Shown here piece after piece: positions 51,301 to 54,837 of a stretch of DNA of 64,000 nt. Each line of letters begins with the position of its first letter. Positions within the stretch are counted from its first letter, which is position 1. The DNA is taken from assembly GCA_949316235.1 (NCBI GenBank), contig OX438754.1:6247501-6311500 (forward strand), in the 5' to 3' direction. The notes under the pieces were generated by a model that was not told where the DNA came from, ran no database searches, and worked only from the letters and a program-made list of their open reading frames with translations. This DNA is from Oegoconia quadripuncta (taxonomy: Eukaryota > Arthropoda > Insecta > Lepidoptera > Autostichidae). A program made the position numbers and the translations under genes.

Positions 51301-52163
51301 CTGGGAGACGTTTTAATGTGATATCGTGGATCTCTATACCTACCTAAACTTGATAATCTTGCTACTACCAAAATACACAGATAAAAATGATTACCAACTT
51401 GGCTTTATTTTCTCTCAAAAAATATTACAGGTAATAAATAGGTTATGAGGTTTATTGCATTAGTCATTTTCACCACCTTTTTCATTTTCATTTTAGTAAA
51501 TTTAGTACTAGAATAGTAGTAGTAGAGACTAGAATTTTGAATTTTGTATCGAGTCCAGTATGCACTCGACTCGATACTTAAATTAAAAACAAATGTGGGA
51601 ACCATGAATCTTCTTGAATTGGGTCGCAAATTGTTTCGTATTTACTCTTCTTGGTGCAAATCAACCGTACCTACCTACCTCGTATAACATAGGTGTGATA
51701 ATCGTCTAAAAATCTAACTAATTATTTTCAAGTGTTACATTTGAGCTGCAAGCATGTAATCTACCTAGTCGTTGAATTATAATAATACAAAATATGAAGA
51801 GTGTAATGTAACAGACCGTGATCCAAAAACTTTCACTGGTTCACTCGTAATAACAAATATCACACAACGTAAAATATCGTAATAACATATACACTACACA
51901 ACACTTTTATTTCAACCACAGAAATCACTTCAATTAAGTAATAAATGTGCACTGTGTCCATTCTCTATTCGACTGTCGTGGAATTAGGATTACATTTTTA
52001 AATTCGCGGAAATCGGTCACTTATTTTTAAAATTTAATTTACAAATAAACTCACATGTTTTGTCTGTGAGGTTGATCTCGTTGTCGGAGCCGCCGGGACG
52101 AGCGGCGGCGCACGCGGCGAGCGCGACCAACGCTAACACTGTCAACCTCTTGCGTGAATCCAT
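14421..52163 (-). CDS. Secreted chymotrypsin-fold (S1) serine protease, 6 exons
   Basis: Minus-strand exons in gene order are 52163-52055, 46978-46753, 40320-40167, 16824-16672, 15956-15816 and 14576-14421. They total 939 nt, or 312 residues and a stop. All junctions are GT-AG and all phases agree. Residues 1-21 look like a signal peptide with a cleavable 'AACAAA'. Catalytic H111 (in ILTAGHC), D169 (WDFLLVELEEPL) and S264 (GDSGSG) are present. The six residues before the catalytic Ser are S-A-C-N-G-D, so the S1-pocket base (position 189 of chymotrypsin numbering) is Ser, which argues against trypsin specificity. No IVGG-type activation sequence is seen. S1 proteases of this kind are secreted digestive, hemolymph or yolk-processing enzymes; the exact role is open. 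A resemblance to lepidopteran 30kP-protease-type proteins is suspected from memory, not tested. Intron 3 is 23.3 kb because of a CACTA transposon. The reading frame is undamaged. Confidence 0.9.
14637..14900 (+). repeat. tRNA-derived SINE
   Basis: Box B-like 'gtcgattcccaggcaggcca', then 'aaacggtgaaggaaaacatt', 'gcgaggaaacct' and the tail 'tatatccctgcagtgggatg' ending in a GATGAT run. The same family occurs antisense at 39870-40125. It lies in protease intron 5. Confidence 0.8.
15816..15956 (-). CDS. Serine protease exon 5
   Basis: 47 codons, phase 0 at both ends; acceptor 'ttgcgcag', donor gtaagt. Contains two Cys pairs ('STCKTAL', 'MLCTKG') and the S1-pocket stretch 'RFDSACN' just before the catalytic Ser exon. 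Confidence 0.92.
16052..16197. mobile_element. Small MITE with diverged inverted arms
   Basis: The arms 'cagtatgttactcaagc' and 'gatctacgtttgagcaacat' are inverted copies, with 'cgcttgag' and 'ctcaagcg' inside. The 'ggcccttatta' start resembles the elements at 13659 and 42173. It lies in protease intron 4. Confidence 0.55.
16672..16824 (-). CDS. Serine protease exon 4 (catalytic Asp)
   Basis: Acceptor 'tgttattacag'; encodes 'VAARWDFLLVELEEPLPLNG' through 'GFGAEHHG'. The donor gttagt is phase 0. D169 is in the usual 'D-(F/I)-(A/L)-L-(V/L)-x-L' context. Confidence 0.9.
16895..17081 (+). mobile_element. LINE ORF2 C-terminus, left half of split copy
   Basis: Encodes 'RRGEGFHPYVVKILNIRTKKF' and 'SFIIRTAKAWN', then a stop-interrupted 'VFPES', as at the C-terminal end of insect non-LTR ORF2 proteins. 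It breaks off at 'gaatccta', where the giant CACTA element begins. The protein continues on the other side at 39691. Confidence 0.8.
17082..17096 (+). repeat. Left terminal inverted repeat of CACTA element
   Basis: CACTGAAAAAATAAA; identical for 15 bp to the reverse complement of the right end, then diverges (A versus G). Confidence 0.95.
17098..18040 (+). repeat. Left subterminal region, degenerate CAGTTACTGT units
   Basis: Every 40-70 bp carries a variant of 'acagttactgtaatgta' or 'aacagtacgatttaatg'. The core ACAGT-T-ACTGT is an 11-bp palindrome around one base. In plant En/Spm, subterminal repeats bind the element's own DNA-binding protein; the same role here is inference. Confidence 0.75.
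18040..19664 (+). repeat. Higher-order tandem repeat, about 261-bp period, six to seven units
   Basis: The anchor 'cagttgccttcaatg' occurs at 18061, 18321, 18582, 18843, 19104, 19365 and 19627, a spacing of 260-262 bp. Units are nearly identical and each holds several ACAGTTACTGT palindromes. The last unit is cut at 19664 by a nested insertion. Confidence 0.9.
19665..20120 (-). pseudogene. Nested Jockey-type LINE reverse-transcriptase fragment
   Basis: On the minus strand 'ESYRPITFLSILSKVF', 'LLVTKLQPHVVPRPETFGF', 'WLSKWRLSVNVGNTHALLTG' and then, after a stop, 'LLSPVLTFSLPMRTKLGFYK' are landmarks of Jockey-clade RT in order. The palm with YADD is deleted between 'FGF' and 'LPEWLSKW'. It is a dead fragment inside the subterminal repeats. 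Confidence 0.85.
20121..20751. other. Rest of nested insertion, with poly(C) tract
   Basis: Unassigned sequence between the RT fragment and the point where CAGTTAC repeats resume (about 20752). It contains a common retroelement-like tract ('accgattttgatgaagtttg') and a run of 21 C at 20654-20674. Confidence 0.5.
20752..21100 (+). repeat. Left subterminal repeats resumed, with 26-bp hairpin
   Basis: The 'aaacagttaccgtaatgtta' units resume after the nested insertion. At 20803-20862 a 26-bp arm beginning acagtaatccatacag is followed by its exact inverse across a short spacer, then by a third direct copy at 20867. Confidence 0.75.
21112..21335 (+). repeat. Lepidopteran 'CCCGCGGCTTCGTCCGCG' repeat, copy 1
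   Basis: Starts 'gcccgcggcttcgtccgcgt', ends 'catcaaaatccgtccagtag' then 'tttcagcgtgatc'. A second copy at 25645-25925 has the same order of landmarks. A widespread lepidopteran family; the class is not assigned here. Confidence 0.7.
22035..24005. mobile_element. Large diverged foldback element
   Basis: Left arm 22035-22520 and right arm about 23410-24005 are inverted copies. The best block is 'tactatggtaccctaaagtg' through 'cgccatatgagaacaacgac' against its inverse near 23525-23600. The outer ends are rich in CGATA and only loosely match. The centre (22600-23400) has no supported gene; a retroelement-like tail lies near 22925-23030. Confidence 0.75.
24269..24314 (+). repeat. GT microsatellite followed by CGGT repeats
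   Basis: A (GT)16 tract at 24269-24300 runs into (CGGT)3. Simple-sequence tract. Confidence 0.9.
24315..25640. other. Transposon interior without a supported gene
   Basis: AT-rich. A repeat fragment with 'gaacctccttctttttagaa' and 'gtcgattgaa' near 25120-25150 is related to the repeat at 31618-32532. No coding frame is convincing. Confidence 0.45.
25645..25930 (+). repeat. Lepidopteran 'CCCGCG-CTTCGTCCGCG' repeat, copy 2
   Basis: 'gcccgcgacttcgtccgcgt' to 'catcaaaatccgttcagcgg' and 'ttttcgcgtgatgcgcgc', then the typical 'acaaacaaacagacagacaa' tail. Same family as 21112-21335. Confidence 0.8.
26500..26702 (+). promoter_or_regulatory. Candidate promoter and 5' UTR exon of the transposon's gene
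   Basis: A GC-rich block within AT-rich sequence, with 'cgattggctagcg' (inverted-CCAAT-like) and 'gccgccattttcttg', ends at a consensus-like donor (gacGTGAGTaaat, GT at 26701). The next downstream acceptor with a good ATG is at 27407. Promoter status is inferred from position and composition. Confidence 0.4.
27412..27477 (+). CDS. CACTA gene 1, first coding exon
   Basis: ATG follows acceptor 'attacattttag'; 22 codons to donor gtaagt. A CACACACACACA tract near 27459-27470 lies inside. The frame after the tract that would fit the next exon ('FK' then Glu-Asn-Glu) differs from the frame before it by one CA unit. Confidence 0.6.
27412..33250 (+). CDS. CACTA gene 1: SAM-like protein, multi-exon, damaged
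   Basis: Supported exons are 27412-27477, 29080-29195 (the last of three SAM-exon copies), 30842-31269, 31371-31518 and 32775-33250. The last three exons join in phase and end in TGA. The first two encode 'MEDIDDLISNW' and 'ENEVDIDALKLLDDRQINKL' with 'AKFKKALTDWK', resembling a SAM domain such as those in proteins of animal EnSpm elements. Later exons are hydrophilic, with no further recognised domain. Two joins fail. A CA repeat puts exon 1 out of frame with the SAM exon, and the SAM exon ends in phase 0 although 30842 needs phase 1. The gene is therefore probably broken in this copy, or uses an exon not found. A DNA-binding or regulatory role like plant TNPA is only an analogy. Confidence 0.65.
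27573..27880 (-). repeat. SINE-like repeat, antisense
   Basis: Contains 'catcatcatcagccttacaa', 'gtccccactgctgggg' and ends 'aactgcgccacgagtgctat'. Reverse-complement kin at 4479-4680 and 52800-53230. Lies in intron 1 of the transposon's gene 1. Confidence 0.7.
28774..29134 (+). repeat. Tandem duplication of intron end plus SAM exon
   Basis: 28774-28922 and 28986-29134 match over about 149 bp, with one visible difference (gattgtc/gatcgtc). Between them lies a third, exon-only copy (28932-28987), also preceded by CAG. Three potential SAM-exon starts therefore exist: 28868, 28932 and 29080. Only the last continues to 'AKFKKALTDWK' and a donor. Confidence 0.9.
29080..29195 (+). CDS. CACTA gene 1, SAM-like exon (complete copy)
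   Basis: Acceptor 'tgtttgttttcag'; encodes 'ENEVDIDALKLLDDRQINKL' then 'AKFKKALTDWKLKQDNVSQ'; donor gtagta. The other copies continue 'INKLI', so a few residues between L and A may be deleted here. Confidence 0.65.
30420..30838 (+). mobile_element. CR1-like LINE 3' end
   Basis: The ORF end 'HHRSLKSV-LKEHYLSQLT' is followed by a 3' UTR with 'ggctggaatagatctctctt' and 'agagataagctcacc', ending 'gcaataaagaata'. The same 3' UTR is at 52440-52575. It ends within about 10-15 bp of the splice acceptor at 30841. Confidence 0.75.
30842..31269 (+). CDS. CACTA gene 1, third exon
   Basis: Encodes 'DDVFPKENSAIYYTRPQGG' through 'LKRTWGYNL'; donor gtaaga, phase 0. Arg/Ser-rich middle (RRSLNLTPQRSTSTSS) then an acidic helical stretch. 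The acceptor is formed at the edge of a LINE tail. Confidence 0.7.
31371..31518 (+). CDS. CACTA gene 1, fourth exon
   Basis: Acceptor 'aatattattttag'; 'LITDFEKWYPGNENAFDDKF' through 'ELKELAR', then donor gtgagt in phase 1, matching the next exon. Confidence 0.8.
31618..32535. repeat. Interspersed 'aaccgactt-aaaaaaaggagg' repeat
   Basis: Begins 'taaccgactttaaaaaaagg' and ends near 'gttgaagtcggttgtaa', its inverse. An internal duplication 'gggggttagatatgacc' occurs at about 32143 and 32257. Lies in the intron between exons 4 and 5 of gene 1. Confidence 0.65.
32775..33250 (+). CDS. CACTA gene 1, last exon
   Basis: Acceptor 'atcttgttggcag'; 2 nt complete an Asp codon, then 'PDLETSNLATLLLIPHLLGS' through 'LLSDCDITVD' and TGA. 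Glu/Gln/Arg-rich segment in the middle (EESQLQEEQQKRQRQYRD), a likely short coiled coil. The stop lies 2 nt before the transposase ATG. Confidence 0.85.
33253..35727 (+). CDS. CACTA/EnSpm transposase, intact single exon
   Basis: 824 residues without interruption. Two C2H2-type fingers lie at the N-terminus (about residues 4-25 and 34-57), a likely DNA-binding part. The catalytic core follows the TNP2/EnSpm plan known from animal CMC elements. An aspartate pair is in 'FFDDYETS' (300-301), then 'NALGTHSGIHKLGAVY'. 'LGDNLG' has D394; a CxxC zinc knuckle is in 'YPCRICR' (about 414); 'DVMHDILEG' is near 479. 'MRYEAKHR' has E642. These supply the expected D-D-E residues. Such enzymes cut and rejoin transposon ends in the nucleus. 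No frameshift or missing key residue is seen, so it may be active. It begins 2 nt after gene 1's stop, so it is translated either by reinitiation or from a differently spliced mRNA. Confidence 0.9.
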   Translation: MVKCFICKTVIVDLHALRTHFQFFHQSHNFEQYHCAEDACGRSYHLFNSFRRHYLRHHSRQHHNRTEENSANFATDRDDSLLDTHDINEEIDIPLLEFDSQSNISLPCVSFETSIASLIALLYGSVNLPRNIVQIIIQRLSNIVSLSLVPLIGELLQCLANDGEISFNVSVSNVLRRIASEITTGFESFLTERQRLNYFQNRRTYIPPRAVVVGESRKYKTVHGRQVISSVRHTMQFLPLREILLSFFSLKSILLDTLHYMEDLYKNVKVIRNFIQGSYWQSKRTNHIGKTVIPIFLFFDDYETSNALGTHSGIHKLGAVYISVPCLPPWRCSSLSNIFLTLLFHSSDRSRFGNNIIFQPVIDELNYLSSAGIAFDIPNFNGIVYFELALILGDNLGIHSITGFIESFSANYPCRICRIRKEDLKVRIYEDKALLRCNTDYEADLLEGNPSNSGVKERCVWMKVDGFRLFNQIGIDVMHDILEGVGKYVMGLVVMKYINRFGYFSLELLNTRLRSFAYGPDARNKPVELSLVHIKKCNIRLSASEMLTFIRYFAVLIGDMIPGGEMYWVLYLKLRDVLELVTATSVWDGLDAVLQDCVSELNAMYLLLSNEELKPKFHHLTHYHNAMINFGPLSLFSSMRYEAKHRLAKTSARASCNRKNITLSLAVKHQLKLNEIFCKSSLDPVLTFSTDELMSLPYDDVELIKSTLHLKDSKLTRVPWVAMSSVRYKKGSILVYDPVPICDRNDITFLMVDNLYVYDKTEVILTGNILQTIVFDSHYYAYEVEHQEKKIAINYKSLNFQTPHTLNTILSPSKKFFITLRSPI
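35728..36025 (+). other. 3' flank of transposase gene
   Basis: Short AT-rich sequence; no gene. A small 'gcagcccgacggctgctg' hairpin lies at about 35753-35770. Confidence 0.45.
36026..36437. mobile_element. Foldback MITE, 'cagccagccagaatttccgc' arms
   Basis: 'gtaagtgacgaaaatcaacc' and 'ggttgattgccgtcacttac' are inverted ends. Inside, 'ttcagccagccagaatttcc' near 36113 is inverted near 36370, and a second nested pair brackets 'ggaatcatggctggctg'. Confidence 0.75.
36460..36575 (-). pseudogene. Inverted fragment of the element's own SAM exon
   Basis: Reverse complement of about 29096-29248: exon part ('gagagcatcta', 'tccaataattt', 'gttgatttga'), the donor region ('actactacctgtga') and the start of the intron. 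The stretch encoding 'AKFKKALTDWKLKQ' is missing. A second copy of its outer end is at 36783-36822. Confidence 0.8.
36588..36757. mobile_element. Small MITE, 'cgattacgacgctaatttgc' ends
   Basis: About 60-bp arms with few differences ('cgattacgacgctaatttgc...gatatct...aaattag...tattctactct'). Bracketed by copies of 'ggattgtgagancgttgaa' at 36449 and 36785. Confidence 0.75.
36931..37478. repeat. Long palindrome with GTATGTATGG minisatellite core
   Basis: Outer arms 'gtttattcccagtcgccccc' ... 'ctccttgtagagaatat' are inverted at 37365-37478. Between them, units such as 'ggagtatgtatgg' run one way (37040-37190) and 'ccatacatactc' the other way (37205-37365). Reading frames here are repeats, not genes. 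Confidence 0.9.
37503..37900 (+). repeat. 66-bp tandem repeat, six copies
   Basis: 'caatgaagaatctgtttag' begins at 37505, 37571, 37637, 37703, 37769 and 37835, an exact 66-bp period with only single-base differences. It adjoins the palindrome. Confidence 0.95.
38190..39300 (+). repeat. Right subterminal array, 46-bp units with palindrome
   Basis: About 13 near-identical 46-bp units between about 38225 and 38840 ('gcgagatacagtaccc' then the perfect 16-bp palindrome ACTGGTAGCTACCAGT). Decayed units run to about 39300. Unlike the left array in unit and length, but sharing the CAGTA/TACTG core. Confidence 0.9.
39301..39675 (+). repeat. Right terminal zone with dispersed CAGT/ACTG motifs
   Basis: Motifs such as 'actgtttgctaacagtt', 'actgttagaaacagta' and 'ttactgttatcacttaactg' occur every 20-50 bp up to the right terminus. 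Confidence 0.7.
39676..39690 (-). repeat. Right terminal inverted repeat of CACTA element
   Basis: TTTATTTTTTCAGTG, the inverse of the left end; followed by TA and the right half of the split LINE. Confidence 0.95.
39691..39825 (+). mobile_element. LINE ORF2 C-terminus, right half of split copy
   Basis: Continues the protein with 'YNLGIFKSRVNRHLLGTRAT' to 'SSLSIR' and stop, then 'gattgtggtcaaacgcgaat' and poly(A). Together with 16895-17081 it gives the complete 3' end seen at 50222-50400. Confidence 0.85.
39870..40125 (-). repeat. tRNA-derived SINE, antisense
   Basis: Same family as 14637-14900, inverted: 'cccactgcagggatataggc', 'aggtttcctcacgatgtttt', 'ccttcaccgttt', then box B-like 'gggaatcgaacccg'. 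Lies beside protease exon 3. Confidence 0.85.
40167..40320 (-). CDS. Serine protease exon 3
   Basis: Acceptor 'tcttttcttcag'; encodes 'TGGRYVLAGTGNSDDDSGVT' through 'RRYDIKQ' in one frame, with donor gtaaca, phase 0. Downstream in the gene lies the 23.3-kb intron that holds the giant transposon. Confidence 0.9.
40716..41075. mobile_element. Foldback element with 'accgtaaggaaaaaaatagg' ends
   Basis: 'ggataagtttttttaacgta' and 'aggaaaaaaataggg' near 40728-40760 are inverted at 41027-41067. A further inverted block (40790-40945 versus 41125-41290) shares 'gcgaccgtcaaatgac'. A third relative lies at 41892-41930. Confidence 0.6.
41310..41400. repeat. Interspersed repeat 'catgcgggtcacctgatgga'
   Basis: 'gagcatgcgggtcacctgat', 'ggaaagtaatcaccgccgcc' and 'catggacacccgcaacacca', a dispersed lepidopteran repeat end. 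Confidence 0.55.
41546..41840 (-). mobile_element. Non-LTR retrotransposon C-terminal fragment
   Basis: Minus-strand frame ending 'NYYGDRTLKKRLPYLLNSLP' then 'TDIRNENSRRKFGIMLKKFF', a pattern seen at the ends of CR1-like ORF2 proteins. No RT core is present. Confidence 0.55.
42173..42322. mobile_element. Small MITE, second copy of 13659-13790 family
   Basis: 'gggcctgtattagtaaatcg' and 'ggtttattaatacctggggc' ends; internal 'cttgagattgag' and 'caatcttgagaac', as in the first copy. Confidence 0.7.
43070..44266. mobile_element. 1.2-kb inverted-repeat element, about 456-bp arms
   Basis: Arms 43070-43526 and 43811-44266 start CAATGTGTCCCGGAGAGAAG and are inverted copies with only a few differences seen (for example ctgtc/gagat near 43206). 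The spacer is 284 bp and has no gene. Flanked by TATA on both sides, readable as a TA or TATA target duplication. A non-autonomous DNA element. Lies in protease intron 2, so its transcript would fold into a long duplex. Confidence 0.9.
44270..46400. other. Protease intron 2, no gene seen
   Basis: AT-rich intronic sequence. Small open frames (45103-45400, 45687-46001) show no known domain. A short reversed copy of the 'cctgtggctgatatgatga' repeat is near 46110. Confidence 0.5.
46404..46600 (-). pseudogene. Unassigned conserved-looking C-terminal coding fragment
   Basis: A minus-strand frame without a good ATG reads 'GPWSSDMKHFVKDLSIRLV' then 'HASGDVRAGTYFAQQLSLCI' and 'QRGNSASVLGT', ending at a stop. 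Its composition is protein-like and it resembles tails of transposon-encoded proteins, but no family is named. Not part of the protease. Confidence 0.4.
46753..46978 (-). CDS. Serine protease exon 2 (catalytic His)
   Basis: Begins after 'caattccag' with 2 nt completing Ser37. Carries the propeptide-like region and 'GGTCGGSIISSKWILTAGH'. It ends CACTG, and the first base of the next exon completes Cys112. This restores the family motif GHC, which strongly supports the join. Confidence 0.92.
46979..47390. other. Protease intron 1, proximal part, no feature
   Basis: No coding or repeat signal recognised apart from AT-rich simple stretches. Confidence 0.4.
47395..47738 (+). repeat. tRNA-derived SINE (second family)
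   Basis: Box A-like 'tggcagtccgtgg', box B 'gcggtttcgatcccc', body with 'gtccgcctggctagctacca', tail 'cttcacttaacatcaggtgt' then 'gattgaggtcaa' and poly(A). The window ends in an antisense copy of this tail. Confidence 0.85.
48686..48739. repeat. Two TCCGACATGTCGG palindromes 40 bp apart
   Basis: TCCGACATGTCGGA at 48686-48699 is a perfect 14-bp palindrome; TCCGACATGTCGGG at 48726-48739 repeats it in 13 of 14 positions. Both lie in intron 1 of the protease. Confidence 0.6.
50222..50402 (-). mobile_element. LINE 3' end, antisense
   Basis: On the minus strand 'VFPESYNLGIFKSRVNRHLL' to a stop and poly(A): the same LINE that the CACTA element split. It carries the uninterrupted 'cctacaacc' site. 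Confidence 0.85.
50524..50730 (+). repeat. tRNA-derived SINE, 5'-truncated
   Basis: Starts 'ggtcagcgaaaccaacggtt', box B 'gggttcgaatcccgcg', tail as at 10161-10325. Longer than that copy by about 70 bp. Confidence 0.85.
50731..52054. other. Protease intron 1, distal part, no gene
   Basis: AT-rich intron. Open frames such as 51405-51629 have no recognisable domain. Confidence 0.45.
52055..52163 (-). CDS. Serine protease exon 1 (signal peptide)
   Basis: Encodes MDSRKRLTVLALVALAACAA and the following residues up to residue 36. This is a charged start followed by a hydrophobic core, a classical signal peptide. The donor is gtgagt (phase 1). The ATG is the first downstream of a TATA box about 35 nt away. 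Confidence 0.9.
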
Positions 52164-52197
52164 TGCACTGTTGTTGTGCTCAAGCTCGCCCAACCAA

Positions 52198-52204
52198 CTT
52201 TATA
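52198..52204 (-). promoter_or_regulatory. TATA box of the serine protease gene
   Basis: On the minus strand TATAAAG lies about 35 nt before the ATG, implying a very short 5' UTR. A strict TATA promoter suits a highly and tissue-specifically expressed secreted enzyme; that last step is inference. Confidence 0.7.
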
Positions 52205-52439
52205 TGGATCATTTGCTCAAGGAAATTGTTGGAGGGTAATGTGTTTTTCGCGCATTGTCATCTTTAATGCCTCATATCTATTGACCGTTTCCTATTTTAA
52301 AAACACCTATACTAATAATCACGTGTAATTTTATAACTAAGTGTGTTTTTGTATTCTAGTAGTGTATGTATGTAAATAACATATAATATTATATACCTAT
52401 ATGTATAGTATATTTGTCATTCCATAACTGCACTTTTTG

Positions 52440-52575
52440 TTCACCGTCCCGCACAATGCTCTAACCACCACTGAGGTTGGCTGGAAGAGATCTCTTTTAG
52501 AGATAAGCTGACCTTTGTACAATATTTCCGACTGATTGTCAACATGTTTTTTATGTGCAATAAAGAATAACAATA
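52440..52575 (+). mobile_element. CR1-like LINE 3' UTR
   Basis: 'ggctggaagagatctctttt', 'agagataagctgacctttgt' and 'tgcaataaagaataac' match the tail at 30700-30838. Confidence 0.75.
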
Positions 52576-52799
52576 GTAAATAGTTCCAAATTGTATAGAT
52601 TTAAGATAAGGCTTTTCTATATACCTAGGCGAATCAGCCTAGCCATTCAAAGAGCCTGATGCGTTAAGGTAGCCTTTTGGAGGAAGTCTTTTATATTTAT
52701 AAATAATTACGCCTTTGTATATGTATATTTTAAGTTAATTACAAATTGTGTAATAAATCGCAATAACGCACAAGCCTTGGTATCTTACATTTACCTCAA

Positions 52800-53230
52800 T
52801 ATTCCATGCTTCGCAGGGCACGTTTCATAGCCGGTCCGTTGTTTTCAACTGAAAGCAGTCATTAAGCTAAGTCAGTGGCCTACAGGGGCGGCTTGTAAAC
52901 ACTGTGGGGTGACCACTAGTCTGAGGCAAATGCCCCAATCCGCACTGAGCCCGCGTGTTGGAATATTGCCCATAACCTCTCCCAGCTGTCCCCTAACAGT
53001 GGGGACGTGTAAGGCTGCTGATGAATGAACATCAATAGCCGTCTTCACTATTGGGATACTGCCAATCTCTCTAGGAAAGGATAATGGCATAATCCACATT
53101 GTGCGGGAGGGGTGCATATTGTGTCAGATTCACCTGACATTCAGTATTTTCAATCGGCCTCCGTAGGCCATCGACATGGCTTAACAAATGCCTTCAGTTG
53201 AAAACAACCGAGCGGGAACGCCTATTTAAT
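52800..53230. repeat. Inverted pair of SINE-like repeats
   Basis: 52800-53025 is in the orientation of the 4479 copy ('gggcacgtttcatagccggt'). 53030-53230 is in the opposite orientation ('caccatgg'-less form, 'gccatcgacatggcttaaca', 'ttgaaaacaacc'). The two meet tail to tail. Confidence 0.6.
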
Positions 53231-54470
53231 GTACCATCCGAAATACGGATAATGTGTCGATCCACCAGGCATGGCTATACTTCACTTGCTTACTTACCTG
53301 TTACTAATATTAATTTAAAAGGAGTCCGAACTAAAACGGTAAACATTCAGACAAGCGCATGTCGGTCCACGAGCAATAGGGTTCCGTAATCAAAATACCT
53401 TTGAACTACAAAATCTTTTTTGTAGTTAGTTCAACAAACTTCATACTGGAATATCATATCTTAATGGATGGAGTTTCTTTCAACTTTTGTAAGTAACTTA
53501 TATCTCCAGACCAGCTGGTCGACTATTAATCGCAAACAACTTAGCAGTTTTACCTAATGTTCCTTTTAATTTCGTTATACATATAACACTACTACTATTA
53601 TTGTAAAAACTTAAAATATACTTTCTTTAAATTTCCGTTGATATTTTATTGGGCCACCATTTTCTATAGGAAATCCTTGTTTTTCACCTATAAATGCCAA
53701 ACATCAATACTACGTCTACGTCGTCGTCTACGTCTACGTCAAAGTTCAATACATATTTGTGGCCAAAAAGTTACTGAAATAAAATATGACTGTGACGGAC
53801 GAACAAAGTGTTCATTCATTCCATAAGGGTTTCGTTTTTCCAAATTTGGTACACTAAAATTGAACTTGGACACAACTTTCTAGACAACACGCTTGTCCGA
53901 CATCATAGAACTTCGACTTTAGCACGGAGTAGTAAAAATGATAAAATAGATTGCGTATGAGTCAGGTACGCTTCTGTCCAGGTATCATACTTAACAAAAT
54001 AATTATCACCGATTCGTTTACTATTGTTATGATGAGTCCATGGCCTTGTTTGGCTGCAAAAATATACTCGTAACTTATTGTTGACATTTTCTTCTCGGAA
54101 AAACGTATCATCGGCTTTTCAATAGTTAAGAACACAGATAATTATTCCAGGAAATGTTCACCATTTTTCTCCTTCCGCAAAGCGCAACACTACTGACTGC
54201 CACTCTCCGTCCCATCGGATGTTTCTTTTTAGTAAGTAGGGCTCGAATTAATAAAATGATCTCAGGATTTTCTTTATGTTTAAATTTTTGTTTTTGTTAG
54301 AGTTTTATTTTTCTAAGCTCCGCCAATTATGTTCGGGGAACGACCGAGTCAATCCCAACACGAGTATTATATTTTACTCTCTGGGGATGCCTCAATACTG
54401 CTATATACTATTACAGGAGAAATATTGTTTTTTTTTATTATTTATAGGATTGATATGAACTTGAGATATT
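53231..54470. other. Intergenic, no gene seen
   Basis: AT-rich. A short 'acgtctacgtcgtcgtctac' simple repeat near 53708 is the only structure noted. Confidence 0.45.
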
Positions 54471-54608
54471 GGTGTCGATTCGGATGTACACCAAATAAAC
54501 TAAACTAAAACCAGTTTTAAAGTAGTACTGTCTCTTTCTCCCTGGAAGAGTACGATGCGACGGCACCACTCCAAAACTGGTTTTAGTTTAGTTGGTGTAC
54601 ATCCGAAT
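54471..54608. mobile_element. MITE interrupted by the copia element
   Basis: Starts ggtgtcgattcggatgtaca and 'ccaaataaactaaactaaaa', with an inverted copy ending 'ggttttagtttagttggtgt', 'acatccgaat'. The last seven bases (cgacacc) are at 59905-59911, beyond the copia element. About 145 bp once rejoined. Confidence 0.8.
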
Positions 54609-54752
54609 TGTGGGAAAATATAAAGTAAGAACACTAGATGTTTACATGGCAAATGTATATTTGGAAGTGATTGTCACAGTAAAAGCAGATGTTCTATACT
54701 AAAAATCCAAAATAAAATAGTTCTAATATGGCCAGTATCACATCTTACAACA
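54609..54752 (-). repeat. 3' LTR of copia element
   Basis: 144 bp, ends TGTGGGAAAATATAAAG ... CATCTTACAACA on the plus strand. Adjacent purine tract inside the element marks it as the 3' LTR. Confidence 0.92.
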
Positions 54753-54837
54753 TCCACCCGTAATGACCATATTCAGAAGCCTTAGTAATAACAAACAAAC
54801 ACTGTAACATATAGAAAAACATTGTAACATAAAGTAA

